DNA of 64,000 bases, from positions 173,939,501-174,003,500 of the forward strand of contig JAIOJX010000004.1 of assembly GCA_022376925.1 (NCBI GenBank). The letters are read 5' to 3'. Of the stretch, positions 11,346-21,986 are shown in pieces. The notes below the pieces were generated by a model. It searched no databases. It was not told the DNA's origin and saw nothing but the letters and a program-made list of their open reading frames with translations. The position numbers and the translations under genes were made by a program. Source of the stretch: Tragulus kanchil (taxonomy: Eukaryota; Chordata; Mammalia; Artiodactyla; Tragulidae). Position 1 is the stretch's first letter; each line of letters opens with the position of its first letter.

Positions 11346-11604
11346 AACCAAGGAAGCCAATCTAGATGGAGGGACCACCCCCCTACACACACACAGAGGT
11401 TCTTGGGTGTGGGTGCCGTGGAACCCTGGAGGGTGCTGAGGTTGAATGGGCTCCCCTCCACCACAAGAGACGTGCTGGAATCCTAACCCCCGAGCCTGTG
11501 AGTGTGAACTTCTTTGGAAATAGGGTCTTTGCGAACGTAGTTAAGATGTCATCAGGGTAAGTCTGATTCCAACAGGACCGTGTGCATTAAAAGACGGGGA
11601 GGGC

Positions 11605-11930
11605 CTCCCTGGTGGTCCAGTGGGTAAGCACACCGCCTTGCAGTGCAGGGGGTGCCGGTTCAATCCCTGGCCTGGGAAGATCCCACGTGCCGCGGAGCAG
11701 CTGGACTGCTATGTCCAATGACTGAGCCGGAGCTCTGGAGCGCATGCGCCCAGAGCTGGTGCTCTGCGACAACAGAGGCCACCGCGATGGGAGGCCCACA
11801 CGGGCCAAAGAACAAAGATGGATGAAAATAGATAAATGAAAGCCCAATAGAAGTGGCCTGCCTGCTCCCCTCCCTCCCCACCCCACCCCCCGCAAAATAA
11901 ATAAATAAATAAATAAATAAATCTTTTTAA
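11605..11930 (+). mobile_element. CHR-type SINE with AAAT microsatellite
   Basis: It starts GGCCTCCCTGGTGGTCCAG, contains GGAAGATCCCACGTGCCGCG and a GGATGAAAATAGATAAATGA tail at about 11850. A (AAAT)n run follows at 11894-11925. Confidence 0.93.
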
Positions 11931-12355
11931 AAAAATGGGGAAATCTGGACCCAGACACCCATGCGAAGGTCAAGGCGAGGATGACACACCCCGTGACCCA
12001 AGAAGTGCAAGAAAACGACCAGCAAGCCGCCAGGAGCGGGGCAGGGGCCTGGCACCGATACCCCCGCCCTGCAGAGCCTGAGAAGGAACCAGCCCTCAGA
12101 TCCCTCGAGCTGGGAGTCCTAGAGCCACGAGGCCACACACACGGCTCAAGGTGCTTTGTTCCAGGAGGCCCTGGAGTTAAGGCAGAGGCTGCGGGAGGTC
12201 AGGAGGGCCGGGGCTGGAGCGCTGGGGGATGCGAGACAGGCACTTCTCGTGAGGTGAGCACACCAGGTCTGCTGTGTTCGCACAGCCCACGGAGGATCGG
12301 AGAGCCGGGGACAACTCCGCCCGACAAAGGTGCCTCGGCCCAGACCACAGCTTAC

Positions 12356-12424
12356 CTGGGTCTCCAGCTCGGTCACCTCCAGATTCAGCTTGTTCAGGTG
12401 TTTGTTCACAAACGTGATGAGCGA
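12356..12424 (-). CDS. PARVB: PARVB exon 10, left copy (69 nt)
   Basis: It encodes SLITFVNKHLNKLNLEVTEL-ETQ (about residues 259-281), the first helix of CH2. The acceptor AG is at 12425-12426 (TTGCAG) and the donor GTAAG begins at 12355. The exon is symmetrical, phase 0 at both ends. An identical copy is 1,115 nt to the right in a tandem duplication. Confidence 0.95.
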
Positions 12425-13470
12425 CTGCAAGGCAAAGAGACACGGGAGCCGTGAGCGAGAGATTCGGCTCCACATCAGGGGACAGGCGGACGTCTGCCAC
12501 CACCGGCTTTGTGAAACCCTCCCGTAGTCTCCTCTGTTTGCTAAAACAAAAGGCGTGTGTTTAAAACGACATGCTCTTACCATAACCCTCGGCTTTACTG
12601 AGATAAAACCTAAATCTATCCCGGTTGGTAAAGACATGTACATCTCTATCCACCAGCGTGTGTGCACACACGTGATCCGCACACGCGCCATACTTAACAA
12701 TCGTACAGAATTATCAGTCCCCTCGAGATGGATGTAACTGTCAGGGGGAGATAATTCAAAGCTTACATTCAAGCTAGCTGTAGCCTCAACCGCAACAGAC
12801 GGAGAGAGAAAGGCTGTCTGGGGCCACCCACTCGGAGTTCAGTAAAAGAAGACTCAGATGTTCCGAGTCCCCGGGGAATACCTACCTACACGGGGCCACT
12901 GGCTTCTCCTCTCTGGCAAACATTTGAAACTTGGCACCTGTAACTTCCCAGTCATCAAACCCAGCTTAATGGAACATGAGCCCCATCTCTCCCTACCCTG
13001 GACGTGATGTCATTTCCTGTTCACTCCATTCTGGTTACCACGTGCCGGCACGCGGCCTGCTCCGCGGACACGGACAATGAGACAGAGTCCCGCCCTGACG
13101 TCCGGGACACGGTTCCCCACACACGCCCAGTGGAGGCCATGGGGTCCAGGCACACAGCAAAGCACGTGGCACCGATACCCGCCCTGCAGAGCCTGAGAAG
13201 GAACCAGCCCTCAGATCCCTCGAGCTGGGAGTCCTAGAGCCACGAGGCCACACACAAGGCTCAAGGTGCTTTGTAAAAGGAGGCCCTGGAGTTAAGACAG
13301 AGGCTGCGGGAGGTCAGGAGGGCCGACGCTGGAGCGCTGGGGGATGCGAGACAGGCACTTCTCGTGAGGTGAGCACACCAGGTCTGCTGTGTTCGCACAG
13401 CCCACGGAGGATCGGAGAGCCGGGGACAACTCCGCCCGACAAAGGTGCCTCGGCCCAGACCACAGCTTAC

Positions 13471-13539
13471 CTGGGTCTCCAGCTCGGTCACCTCCAGATT
13501 CAGCTTGTTCAGGTGTTTGTTCACAAACGTGATGAGCGA
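13471..13539 (-). CDS. PARVB: PARVB exon 10, right copy (69 nt, duplicated)
   Basis: Exon and splice sites are identical to 12356-12424. Being 69 nt and phase 0-0, it could be spliced in without a frame change, adding 23 residues inside CH2. It sits in the right unit of the 12.05-14.29 kb duplication, whose copies differ mainly near their shared junction. I regard it as a redundant assembly copy. Confidence 0.85.
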
Positions 13540-14729
13540 CTGCAAGGCAAAGAGACACGGGAGCCGTGAGCGAGAGATTCGGCTCCACATCAGGGGACAG
13601 GCGGACGTCTGCCACCACCGGCTTTGTGAAACCCTCCCGTAGTCTCCTCTGTTTGCTAAAACAAAAGGCGTGTGTTTAAAACGACATGCTCTTACCATAA
13701 CCCTCGGCTTTACTGAGATAAAACCTAAATCTATCCCGGTTGGTAAAGACATGTACATCTCTATCCACCAGCGTGTGTGCACACACGTGATCCGCACACG
13801 CGCCATACTTAACAATCGTACAGAATTATCAGTCCCCTCGAGATGGATGTAACTGTCAGGGGGAGATAATTCAAAGCTTACATTCAAGCTAGCTGTAGCC
13901 TCAACCGCAACAGACGGAGAGAGAAAGGCTGTCTGGGGCCACCCACTCGGAGTTCAGTAAAAGAAGACTCAGATGTTCCGAGTCCCCGGGGAATACCTAC
14001 CTACACGGGGCCACTGGCTTCTCCTCTCTGGCAAACATTTGAAACTTGGCACCTGTAACTTCCCAGTCATCAAACCCAGCTTAATGGAACATGAGCCCCA
14101 TCTCTCCCTACCCTGGACGTGATGTCATTTCCTGTTCACTCCATTCTGGTTACCACGTGCCGGCACGCGGCCTGCTCCGGGGACACCGGACAATGAGACA
14201 GAGTCCCCGCCCTGACGTCCGGGACACGGTTCCCCACACACACGCCCAGTGGAGGCCATGGGGTCCAGGCACACAGCAAAGCACGTGACGCACGAACTTC
14301 AGGGTGGTCGGGGGCCTCGAGGAGAAGCGCGTGGATCCCTGGACGACACGGGGGCCGGGGAGCATCCGAGCTGGCGGTGGACGTGGGCGGAGCGGCCCCC
14401 AGCCTGTGCGCACCTGTGCCGGCCCTCAGCACCTTCCTTCCGGCTAGGGCTGGATGTGGGTGGGATGTGAGAGAGCAGCCGGGCGTGACCCTGGTGGGAC
14501 CTAGAGAGGCAGACGGGGTCCCCTGCCTTTATTCGGGGATTCAGGAGCCACTGACACAGCAATTCCCGGTATGCGGGTGGGGAAGGGCCAGGATGGAGGC
14601 AGGAAGCTGTTGGGAAGCAAAAGGATTCCGCCCTGGTCGTTGCTGGGGTTCCCACAACACGCCTTCTGGAAGCATGAACGAGCACCAGATCTACGAACGA
14701 CAGGGTTTCCCGCTGGTTCACACTGAACA

Positions 14730-14915
14730 GAGTCCACACACCCGCCGAAGACGCGGGCTCGATCCCTGGGTCGGGAAGACTCCCTGGAGGAGGAAACGGC
14801 AGCCCACTCCAGTGTTCCTGCCTGGGACACGTCGGGGCAGAGGAACTGGTGGGCTGCAGTCCATGGGGTCGAAAGAGTCCGACACGACTTAGTCACCAAC
14901 ACAACGACTGAAAGA
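14730..14915 (+). mobile_element. BovA-type SINE, left copy
   Basis: It shows GGCTCGATCCCTGGGTCGGG, CAGCCCACTCCAGTGTTCCT and GAGTCCGACACGACTTAG. It is repeated at 15803-15988 by duplication 6 with a single base change. Confidence 0.9.
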
Positions 14916-15802
14916 CGCACCTCGTCCCACGTCACACTCAACCCCACTGAGCAAGCTTTGTGCCGGGCTGCCGCGGGGCAACCGCTTCCTCCGGGTCCCC
15001 CCGGGGCTGGGCCACCCACTCGGAGTTCAGTAAAAGAAGACTCAGATGTTCCGAGTCCCCGGGGAATACCTACCTACACGGGGCCACTGGCTTCTCCTCT
15101 CTGGCAAACATTTGAAACTTGGCACCTGTAACTTCCCAGTCATCAAACCCAGCTTAATGGAACATGAGCCCCATCTCTCCCTACCCTGGACGTGATGTCA
15201 TTTCCTGTTCACTCCATTCTGGTTACCACGTGCCGGCACGCGGCCTGCTCCGGGGACACCGGACAATGAGACAGAGTCCCCGCCCTGACGTCCGGGACAC
15301 GGTTCCCCACACACACGCCCAGTGGAGGCCATGGGGTCCAGGCACACAGCAAAGCACGTGACGCACGAACTTCAGGGTGGTCGGGGGCCTCGAGGAGAAG
15401 CGCGTGGATCCCTGGACGACACGGGGGCCGGGGAGCATCCGAGCTGGCGGTGGACGTGGGCGGAGCGGCCCCCAGCCTGTGCGCACCTGTGCCGGCCCTC
15501 AGCACCTTCCTTCCGGCTAGGGCTGGATGTGGGTGGGATGTGAGAGAGCAGCCGGGCGTGACCCTGGTGGGACCTAGAGAGGCAGACGGGGTCCCCTGCC
15601 TTTATTCGGGGATTCAGGAGCCACTGACACAGCAATTCCCGGTGTGCGGGTGGGGAAGGGCCAGGATGGAGGCAGGAAGCTGTTGGGAAGCAAAAGGATT
15701 CCGCCCTGGTCGTTGCTGGGGTTCCCACAACACGCCTTCTGGAAGCATGAACGAGCACCAGATCTACGAACGACAGGGTTTCCCGCTGGTTCACACTGAA
15801 CA

Positions 15803-15988
15803 GAGTCCACACACCCGCCGAAGACGCGGGCTCGATCCCTGGGTCGGGAAGACTCCCTGGAGGAGGAAACGGCAGCCCACTCCAGTGTTCCTGCCTGGGA
15901 CACCTCGGGGCAGAGGAACTGGTGGGCTGCAGTCCATGGGGTCGAAAGAGTCCGACACGACTTAGTCACCAACACAACGACTGAAAGA
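15803..15988 (+). mobile_element. BovA-type SINE, right copy
   Basis: This is the duplicated counterpart of the SINE at 14730 and carries CACCTCGGGG instead of CACGTCGGGG. Confidence 0.9.
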
Positions 15989-16187
15989 CGCACCTCGTCC
16001 CACGTCACACTCAACCCCACTGAGCAACTGGCAGCTTTGTGCCGGGCTGCCGCACGGAGCAACCGCGCCTCTCCCTCCCGGGGGCCACCTCCACCCCGAC
16101 AGGCGGGGAGGCTGCGGCAGCGAGGGGCCACAGGTCACCCAGGTCACGCTGCCGGCAGGTCGGGGTGAGGGGACAGATCCGAGTCCT

Positions 16188-16670
16188 CTTCTCGTGCAGA
16201 GAGCTCACTTGGCGAACAACGGTCTGTCTGAGCAAAGCGATGGCGTTTCCAGTGGTCGTGTGTGCATGTGGGCGCTGGACCACAGAGAGGACTGAGCACC
16301 GAAGAACTGATGCCTTCGGCCTGTGGTGCTGGAGACAACTCCTGAGCGTCCCTTGGACAGCCAGGAGTCAAACCAGTCACTCCTAAAGGAAATCAACCCT
16401 GAATATTCATTGGAAGGATTGCTGCTGAAGCTGAAGCTCCACTGCTTTAGCCGCCTGCCGGGAAGAGACGACTCACTGGGAAAGTCCCTGATGCTGGGAG
16501 AGGCTGAAGTCAAAAGAAGAGGACGACAGAGGACGAGATGGCTGGATGGCACCCCTGACTCAGTGGACACGACTTTGGGCAAATCCACGGGAGACAGTGA
16601 AGGAAGGGAAGCCTGGCACGCTCCAGTGCGTGGGGCCCCAGAGTCAGACATGACTGAACAACTGAATAAC
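16188..16670 (+). mobile_element. BovB LINE 3' end
   Basis: It has the same block order as the element at 5942 (CTGTGGTGCTGGAGACAACT, AATCAACCCTGAATATTCAT, GAGGACGACAGAGGACGAGA, GAGTCAGACATGACTGAACA). It is interrupted by small indels and has no intact frame. A 5'-truncated copy occupies 17438-17769. Confidence 0.93.
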
Positions 16671-18536
16671 CACCTGTGCATCCGCCGAGCGGGTCTCGGG
16701 GGCCGGATGCGGCCAGGGTTGGGGTGGGGCACTGCTCGAGGCCCCAGGGTATGCTGCTCATTATCCAAGGATGCTAGGCAGCCTCCACCCCAGAAGGCTG
16801 GTTGGGACGATTCTTCCAGCCGCCACACAGTGCTTCAGGAGCGGACAGTCTCCTCGTCCCGGCCTGGACCAACATTTTCCAAACGTGAGCTCCACGGGAA
16901 TTTAATATGTTCTGTCCCAATATATTTACATCAACAGATCTCACTACAACAAAGAAGCTTGGAAAAACGCATCCCACCTTAGAACTGCAAATCACGTCAG
17001 CATATTCAAGGTGCTGAGAAGTCCTGCACTAAGAAATCTGTGTGGGAAAGCTATCCAAGACAGAGCGCTCCCTCCACAGGGTTGAGGACTCAGATTTTGC
17101 AAGTTCAGAACCACCCCACCGCTGCCTTCCTGGGCGGCCCGCAGCCCTCAGGTAACTCCACCTGCACGGAGCCTTCATTCCTTTTGGCGAGAGCAAGCCA
17201 TCCAGGCAGAGGGCCCTGGACGCTTGCCGTTCCCCAGCCCCTGACTCCAGAGCCTGCCTGCCCCCGTGGACTGGCCAGCAGGCTTGCCTGGGCCGGGGAG
17301 GGGCCTCCCCTTGCGCTCCTGTCTGGGAGACGGGCCCATGCCGCTGGCCACAGCTCTGCCAACAGCGCCTGCCTGCTTAGCGGGCACGCTCGAATGCAGT
17401 CACTGCAGGAGGCCAGGCGCAGCAGGCGACGCGCAGGCTCCTGAGCGTCCCTTGGACAGCCAGGAGTCAAACCAGTCACTCCTAAAGGAAATCAACCCTG
17501 AATATTCATTGGAAGGATTGCTGCTGAAGCTGAAGCTCCACTGCTTTAGCCGCCTGCCGGGAAGAGACGACTCACTGGGAAAGTCCCTGATGCTGGGAGA
17601 GGCTGAAGTCAAAAGAAGAGGACGACAGAGGACGAGATGGCTGGATGGCACCCCTGACTCAGTGGACACGACTTTGGGCAAATCCACGGGAGACAGTGAA
17701 GGAAGGGAAGCCTGGCACGCTCCAGTGCGTGGGGCCCCAGAGTCAGACATGACTGAACAACTGAATAACCACCTGTGCATCCGCCGAGCGGGTCTCGGGG
17801 GCCGGATGCGGCCAGGGTTGGGGTGGGGCACTGCTCGAGGCCCCAGGGTATGCTGCTCATTATCCAAGGATGCTAGGCAGCCTCCACCCCAGAAGGCTGG
17901 TTGGGACGATTCTTCCAGCCGCCACACAGTGCTTCAGGAGCGGACAGTCTCCTCGTCCCGGCCTGGACCAACATTTTCCAAACGTGAGCTCCACGGGAAT
18001 TTAATATGTTCTGTCCCAATATATTTACATCAACAGATCTCACTACAACAAAGAAGCTTGGAAAAACGCATCCCACCTTAGAACTGCAAATCACGTCAGC
18101 ATATTCAAGGTGCTGAGAAGTCCTGCACTAAGAAATCTGTGTGGGAAAGCTATCCAAGACAGAGCGCTCTCTCCACAGGGTTGAGGACTCAGATTTTGCA
18201 AGTTCAGAACCACCCCACCGCTGCCTTCCTGGGCGGCCCGCAGCCCTCAGGTAACTCCACCTGCACGGAGCCTTCATTCCTTTTGGCGAGAGCAAGCCAT
18301 CCAGGCAGAGGGCCCTGGACGCTTGCCGTTCCCCAGCCCCTGACTCCAGAGCCTGCCTGCCCCCGTGGACTGGCCAGCAGGCTTGCCTGGGCCGGGGAGG
18401 GGCCTCCCCTTGCGCTCCTGTCTGGGGAGACGGGCCCATGCCGCTGGCCACAGCTCTGCCAACAGCGCCTGCCTGCTTAGCGGGCACGCTGCGAATGCAG
18501 CCTCACTGCAAGGAGGCCAGCGCGAGCCCGCAGGCT
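16339..18536. repeat. Tandem duplication 7 (offset 1,099 nt)
   Basis: Units are 16339-17437 and 17438-18536. The left unit starts in the middle of a BovB LINE, so the right unit starts with a 5'-truncated BovB. The last 60 nt of the left unit has many small indels compared with 18480-18536. Confidence 0.95.
17438..17769 (+). mobile_element. BovB fragment, duplicated part
   Basis: It is identical to 16339-16670 and begins exactly at the junction of duplication 7, so its truncation reflects the duplication and not an insertion event. Confidence 0.92.
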
Positions 18537-18845
18537 GACGCGCTGAGAAACACCTCCACGTTGGAAAACAGCCTTGATTCGGAACGGACCGCCCCCCGGC
18601 ACTGGCGGGGTCCTTCTCGCCACAGCAGCCGTGCAAGATGCCCAGGAGGAGAGATGCTGCGTTAAAAGGTGCTAATGTTATGCACCACAGTTAGGCTTTT
18701 GACTCTAATTACACTTCAATCCATGTGGCAAACATTTCAGAGATTTCCCACACGTTCCCACCTTCTTCCCAGCACGGAGTTCATGCTGGAAAAAAAACCC
18801 AACAAAACCCAGAGAGGGAGGAAAACACTCCAACCGAGAACTCAC

Positions 18846-18907
18846 CTTCTTCACCACGCTGAGCTTGTCGGGCGCGTGGTCGAAGAGCGTGTCGAAGGCG
18901 TCCCGCT
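18846..18907 (-). CDS. PARVB: PARVB exon 9 (62 nt), linker/CH2 entry
   Basis: It encodes ERDAFDTLFDHAPDKLSVVK-K (about residues 238-258), the N-terminal linker helix that packs on CH2; in parvins this helix contributes to the paxillin LD-motif site. The acceptor AG is at 18908-18909 (CTCTGCAG) and the donor GTGAG begins at 18845. The first two bases complete the Glu codon from microexon 8 and the exon ends in phase 0. It is single-copy here. Confidence 0.97.
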
Positions 18908-20904
18908 CTGCAGAGGCACGGAGAAGGGTTTAGCGAGGCGCGGGCGCTGCCCCTGCCCAGCCCGGGAGCAGAGCACCTAACCCCCAGGTGCCTAGAAGCC
19001 GGGGCATTCCTGCCGGAACCGAGGGGCGGGCGCTGACAAGGAGCCCACGCCAGGGAAAGGCGCTTCAGAGGGGCCTTCTCACTCAGCGCCTGGCCCTGAA
19101 CACAGCCTACAGGACGGCGCTTGGGCAAGCGCCCCTCACCACACCTAGGTCCCCAGGCGCCCCGTCTCTCTCCTTTCCCACAGGAGAGAACACATGGACA
19201 CATCCTACGGATAAACCCGACCACCTCCCTGCTCGTCGAGGCCGCCCGTACCAGCCCCGTCGTCCCTCACCCGGGGGTGGCTACAACTTCCTTTGAATGG
19301 GTCCCGCCCTGCACTCCCAGCCCCTCTGATCCATTCACCCTCGAAGGCACAGACAGCCCTTGAAAGCGTTGTTTTCCAGTGGTCAGGCGCACCTGACTCT
19401 CTGAGCCCGTGGACGGCAGCACACCAGGGGTCCCCCCGTCAGGTGTAAGTTGGATCGTATCTTCCCCTCCCCAGCCCTGCAGGGACTCCAACGCTGCCCC
19501 GCCCCCGCTCCTCTTAGAGGAAGACCCTCTCTGTCTCCCCCGTGGGCTCAGAGTCCACGAGCGCAGCCTCACCCCGCACGCTCACCCCGCCCGGCGTCCC
19601 CCGCCACACGCCCGCCACGGGCTGCGCACCAGCCTCGCCTCCGCCAGGCCCTCTGGGGGGCCTTTGACGACACCTGCCTCTAACGGGGCCCCCACTCCCG
19701 CCCTGGCCTCTCACCCCGGGGCCCGCGATCGCTCCGGGCGAGCACACTCCAGGTTTACGTCCCTCCTGGACCGTCTGCTCCTCGCAGGCCTGGACCCCCG
19801 TCTCACCGGCTCCCTGCCCCGCCGCCGGCCCTCAGAACAACGCGAAGAGCCAGGACGTCCTGCTCAGAGTCCCCGCCAGCTCCTCCTCCCGGGTGTCCAG
19901 GGCCGGAAGGGGCCCAGGCCGCCAGGTCCCGGGGACCCCAACCCACTCTAACTGCTGCTCGCGGGCCCACCCGTGCCTTCCAAAGGAACAGAGTCAACCC
20001 CGTCTCTTTCCGTCGCGAGGCTACCCCGGAGGCCCCGGCAACGCGGCTCTCAGCGGACAAGGCAGGAGCCGGCTGTCTGGGAGCCAGGGCTGCCTCCTGC
20101 CGGCCGTGGCCGCGGGGCCACTCGGAGGCAGACAGAGCCACGGCGGCTGGAGCCCAGACGGGAGGGCCGGGGCCCCCGGGGTGGAGCAGGGCTTGGGGAG
20201 GCGCTGCCAGGACAGCGGGCGCGGGGGAAGGGGGCATGTGGCGGGCCCTGGCCCCACTTCCATCCTCAGGAACGCCCGGTCCCCCGGGCGCCTGCCTGGG
20301 CGTACATGCTCAAGGGGCTGTGCGTGCTCAGAGGTCCTCGGCCAGCAGAGAGGCCCTGTCACTAGCCGGAGCTTGGATTCAGCCCCCCAGCATGGAGTTC
20401 CGGGGGGCTGGGGTAGGAGGACCCCTCCACCTGTCGGGAGAGGGCTGGAACGCAGAACCAGAGATGCCCCAGGGCCTGCTTCAGGGCCGCACCGCCTGAC
20501 TGAGAGAGGGGGGTGGGGAGAGCTGAGAAAGGGAAGGCAGGTCGCGGTGGAGGGGGCCGAGCTGGGGCTTCTCTTGGAGGAAGTACCTCGGCCACACCCT
20601 GGAGGCCACCCCTAGAGGCAGGTGCCCCGCACCCACGGGCCGGGCCCCGGGAAGAGGCTCGCACGCTGACCCAGCCCAGACCCGGTGGCCTCCTCCGGGG
20701 CCGTGGGGGCAGGGGCGGGAAGGAAGGCGAGAGGCAGAGGGAGCGGCGGCGTGTACCTGCTGTGTGTGTGGCGTGCACACCCCCGTGCACAGGGGTGGGG
20801 AGCAGGCCTGGGGAGGGAACCCCGCTTTTTTCACCTAAAGGCCAACAGCAGCCCAAAGGCCCCACCCCACAGAATTCCCTCCCTTAGCGTTCCTTTTCCA
20901 CAGC

Positions 20905-21075
20905 AGCTGTAAATTATTTTTATAATCATCTAAGTCAGATTATCCTCAACAAGACAGTCTGCAAAGAGGGAGGGAAAAATGCTAAACCTTCACAAAGCCA
21001 AACACAAACTTTAAATGCAGCTTAAGAAAACCCCCAGGCACGGAGCAGCCTTGACGTCAGCCGGGTATATTTAGC
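20905..21075. promoter_or_regulatory. Candidate AT-rich regulatory element with CRE palindrome
   Basis: In an otherwise GC-rich, repeat-poor part of intron 8, about 150 nt is AT-rich (20905-21030). It is followed by the perfect CRE palindrome TGACGTCA at 21052-21059 and GTATATTTAG at 21065-21074, which is both TATA-like and one base off a MEF2 site. It is a possible intronic enhancer or minor promoter. Function is inference only. Confidence 0.3.
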
Positions 21076-21986
21076 TGAGCCACCGCTGGGCCGGCGGGGG
21101 AGCCATCGCGGGGGCCCGGAGGCCGGTGCCCGTCACCTGCCCCCGGGCACGGATGGCGTCACGGCCGAGGCCGGGAGGTGTGCCTGGCCGTCGGCCGGCT
21201 GAGAGCCTGCGGCCCGAGACTCAGGCAGAGGTCTGCGCGGAAGCAGACCCCGCTCATCGCCGGTGTGAGAATCAGTCGAGATGGCCTGGCAGGTGCGTCA
21301 GGACCCTCAGCTCACCCACAGTGAGCCTCCTCTCACCCCGCCCCACCCTGGTCTCCCCGCAGCCTCGGGGGACAGTCACGGGGATGCACAGGGAGCCCCA
21401 CCCCCGGGAAGGACACAGGCTGCGGGAGGCAGTACAAGGATGGGTACCAGGAAGGCCAGAAAGCGGCCGCATCCGCCGGGGTCCCCGGGTCTGCCCGAGT
21501 TCAACTTCCAAGGATGCTCGGCTTCCTCCAGACGAAGTGGGTTTCGTCTGAGTGAACATTTTTGAAATTGGGAAGTCTGTCCCAAAGCCCCAACCTTCTG
21601 GCTTCTCTTGAAGAAACGGGAGCCGACCTAAGAGGGAACTTCACTCGCCCACCCCCTGCCCAGCGTCAGCCAGCTCCCCGAGGCAGCGAGGGCACAGACA
21701 GCCCTGCCTGCCCCCGGTGCCTGGTGCCCGCACAGCCGCCGCGTGCCAGGCGGAGGTGGAGGGCAGCCCTGCCTCATCCGATATTCTCGCCGCTGCCCTC
21801 TTCCGTGTCTCTGGTGCGATCCCTTTGGGGACGTGGCCGCAGGACAGGGTCAGAGGAGCCCCGTGTTTGAGCTGGGGCTCATGGGGCAAGAAGAGGAGGA
21901 AGTTGGGCAGAGGGAAGAGAAGCCAACAGTGAGCTCCAGGCGGTGTGGCCTGGGGAGGAGGCTGGGGGCCGGGCCCCTCGGGTGAG

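Larger units (their letters stand above)
8249..12355 (-). other. PARVB intron 10
   Basis: It contains a MIR-like piece (9120-9205), CHR SINEs at 9238, 11226 and 11605, a minus-strand Bov-tA at 9735 and an L1-type 3' relic at 10520-10880. An old interspersed repeat of unassigned family lies at about 11400-11570. No coding potential beyond chance is seen. Confidence 0.8.
12051..14287. repeat. Tandem duplication 5 (units of about 1.12 kb)
   Basis: Units are 12051-13168 and 13169-14287, carrying exon 10. Differences cluster in the first 170 nt of the right unit and the last 100 nt of the left unit; the middle, including the exon, is identical. Confidence 0.95.
13936..16085. repeat. Tandem duplication 6 (offset 1,073 nt)
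   Basis: Units are 13936-15008 and 15009 to about 16085. It overlaps duplication 5, so roughly 350 nt is present three times (from about 12820, 13936 and 15009). The left unit's final 70 nt is strongly divergent from the right unit (16022-16085). It contains a BovA-type SINE in each copy. Confidence 0.94.
13540..18845 (-). other. PARVB intron 9
   Basis: It is dominated by duplications 5, 6 and 7. It contains two copies of a BovA-type SINE and one full plus one truncated copy of a BovB 3' end. The stretch 16690-17430 (repeated at 17790-18530) is unique, with no gene seen. Confidence 0.8.
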
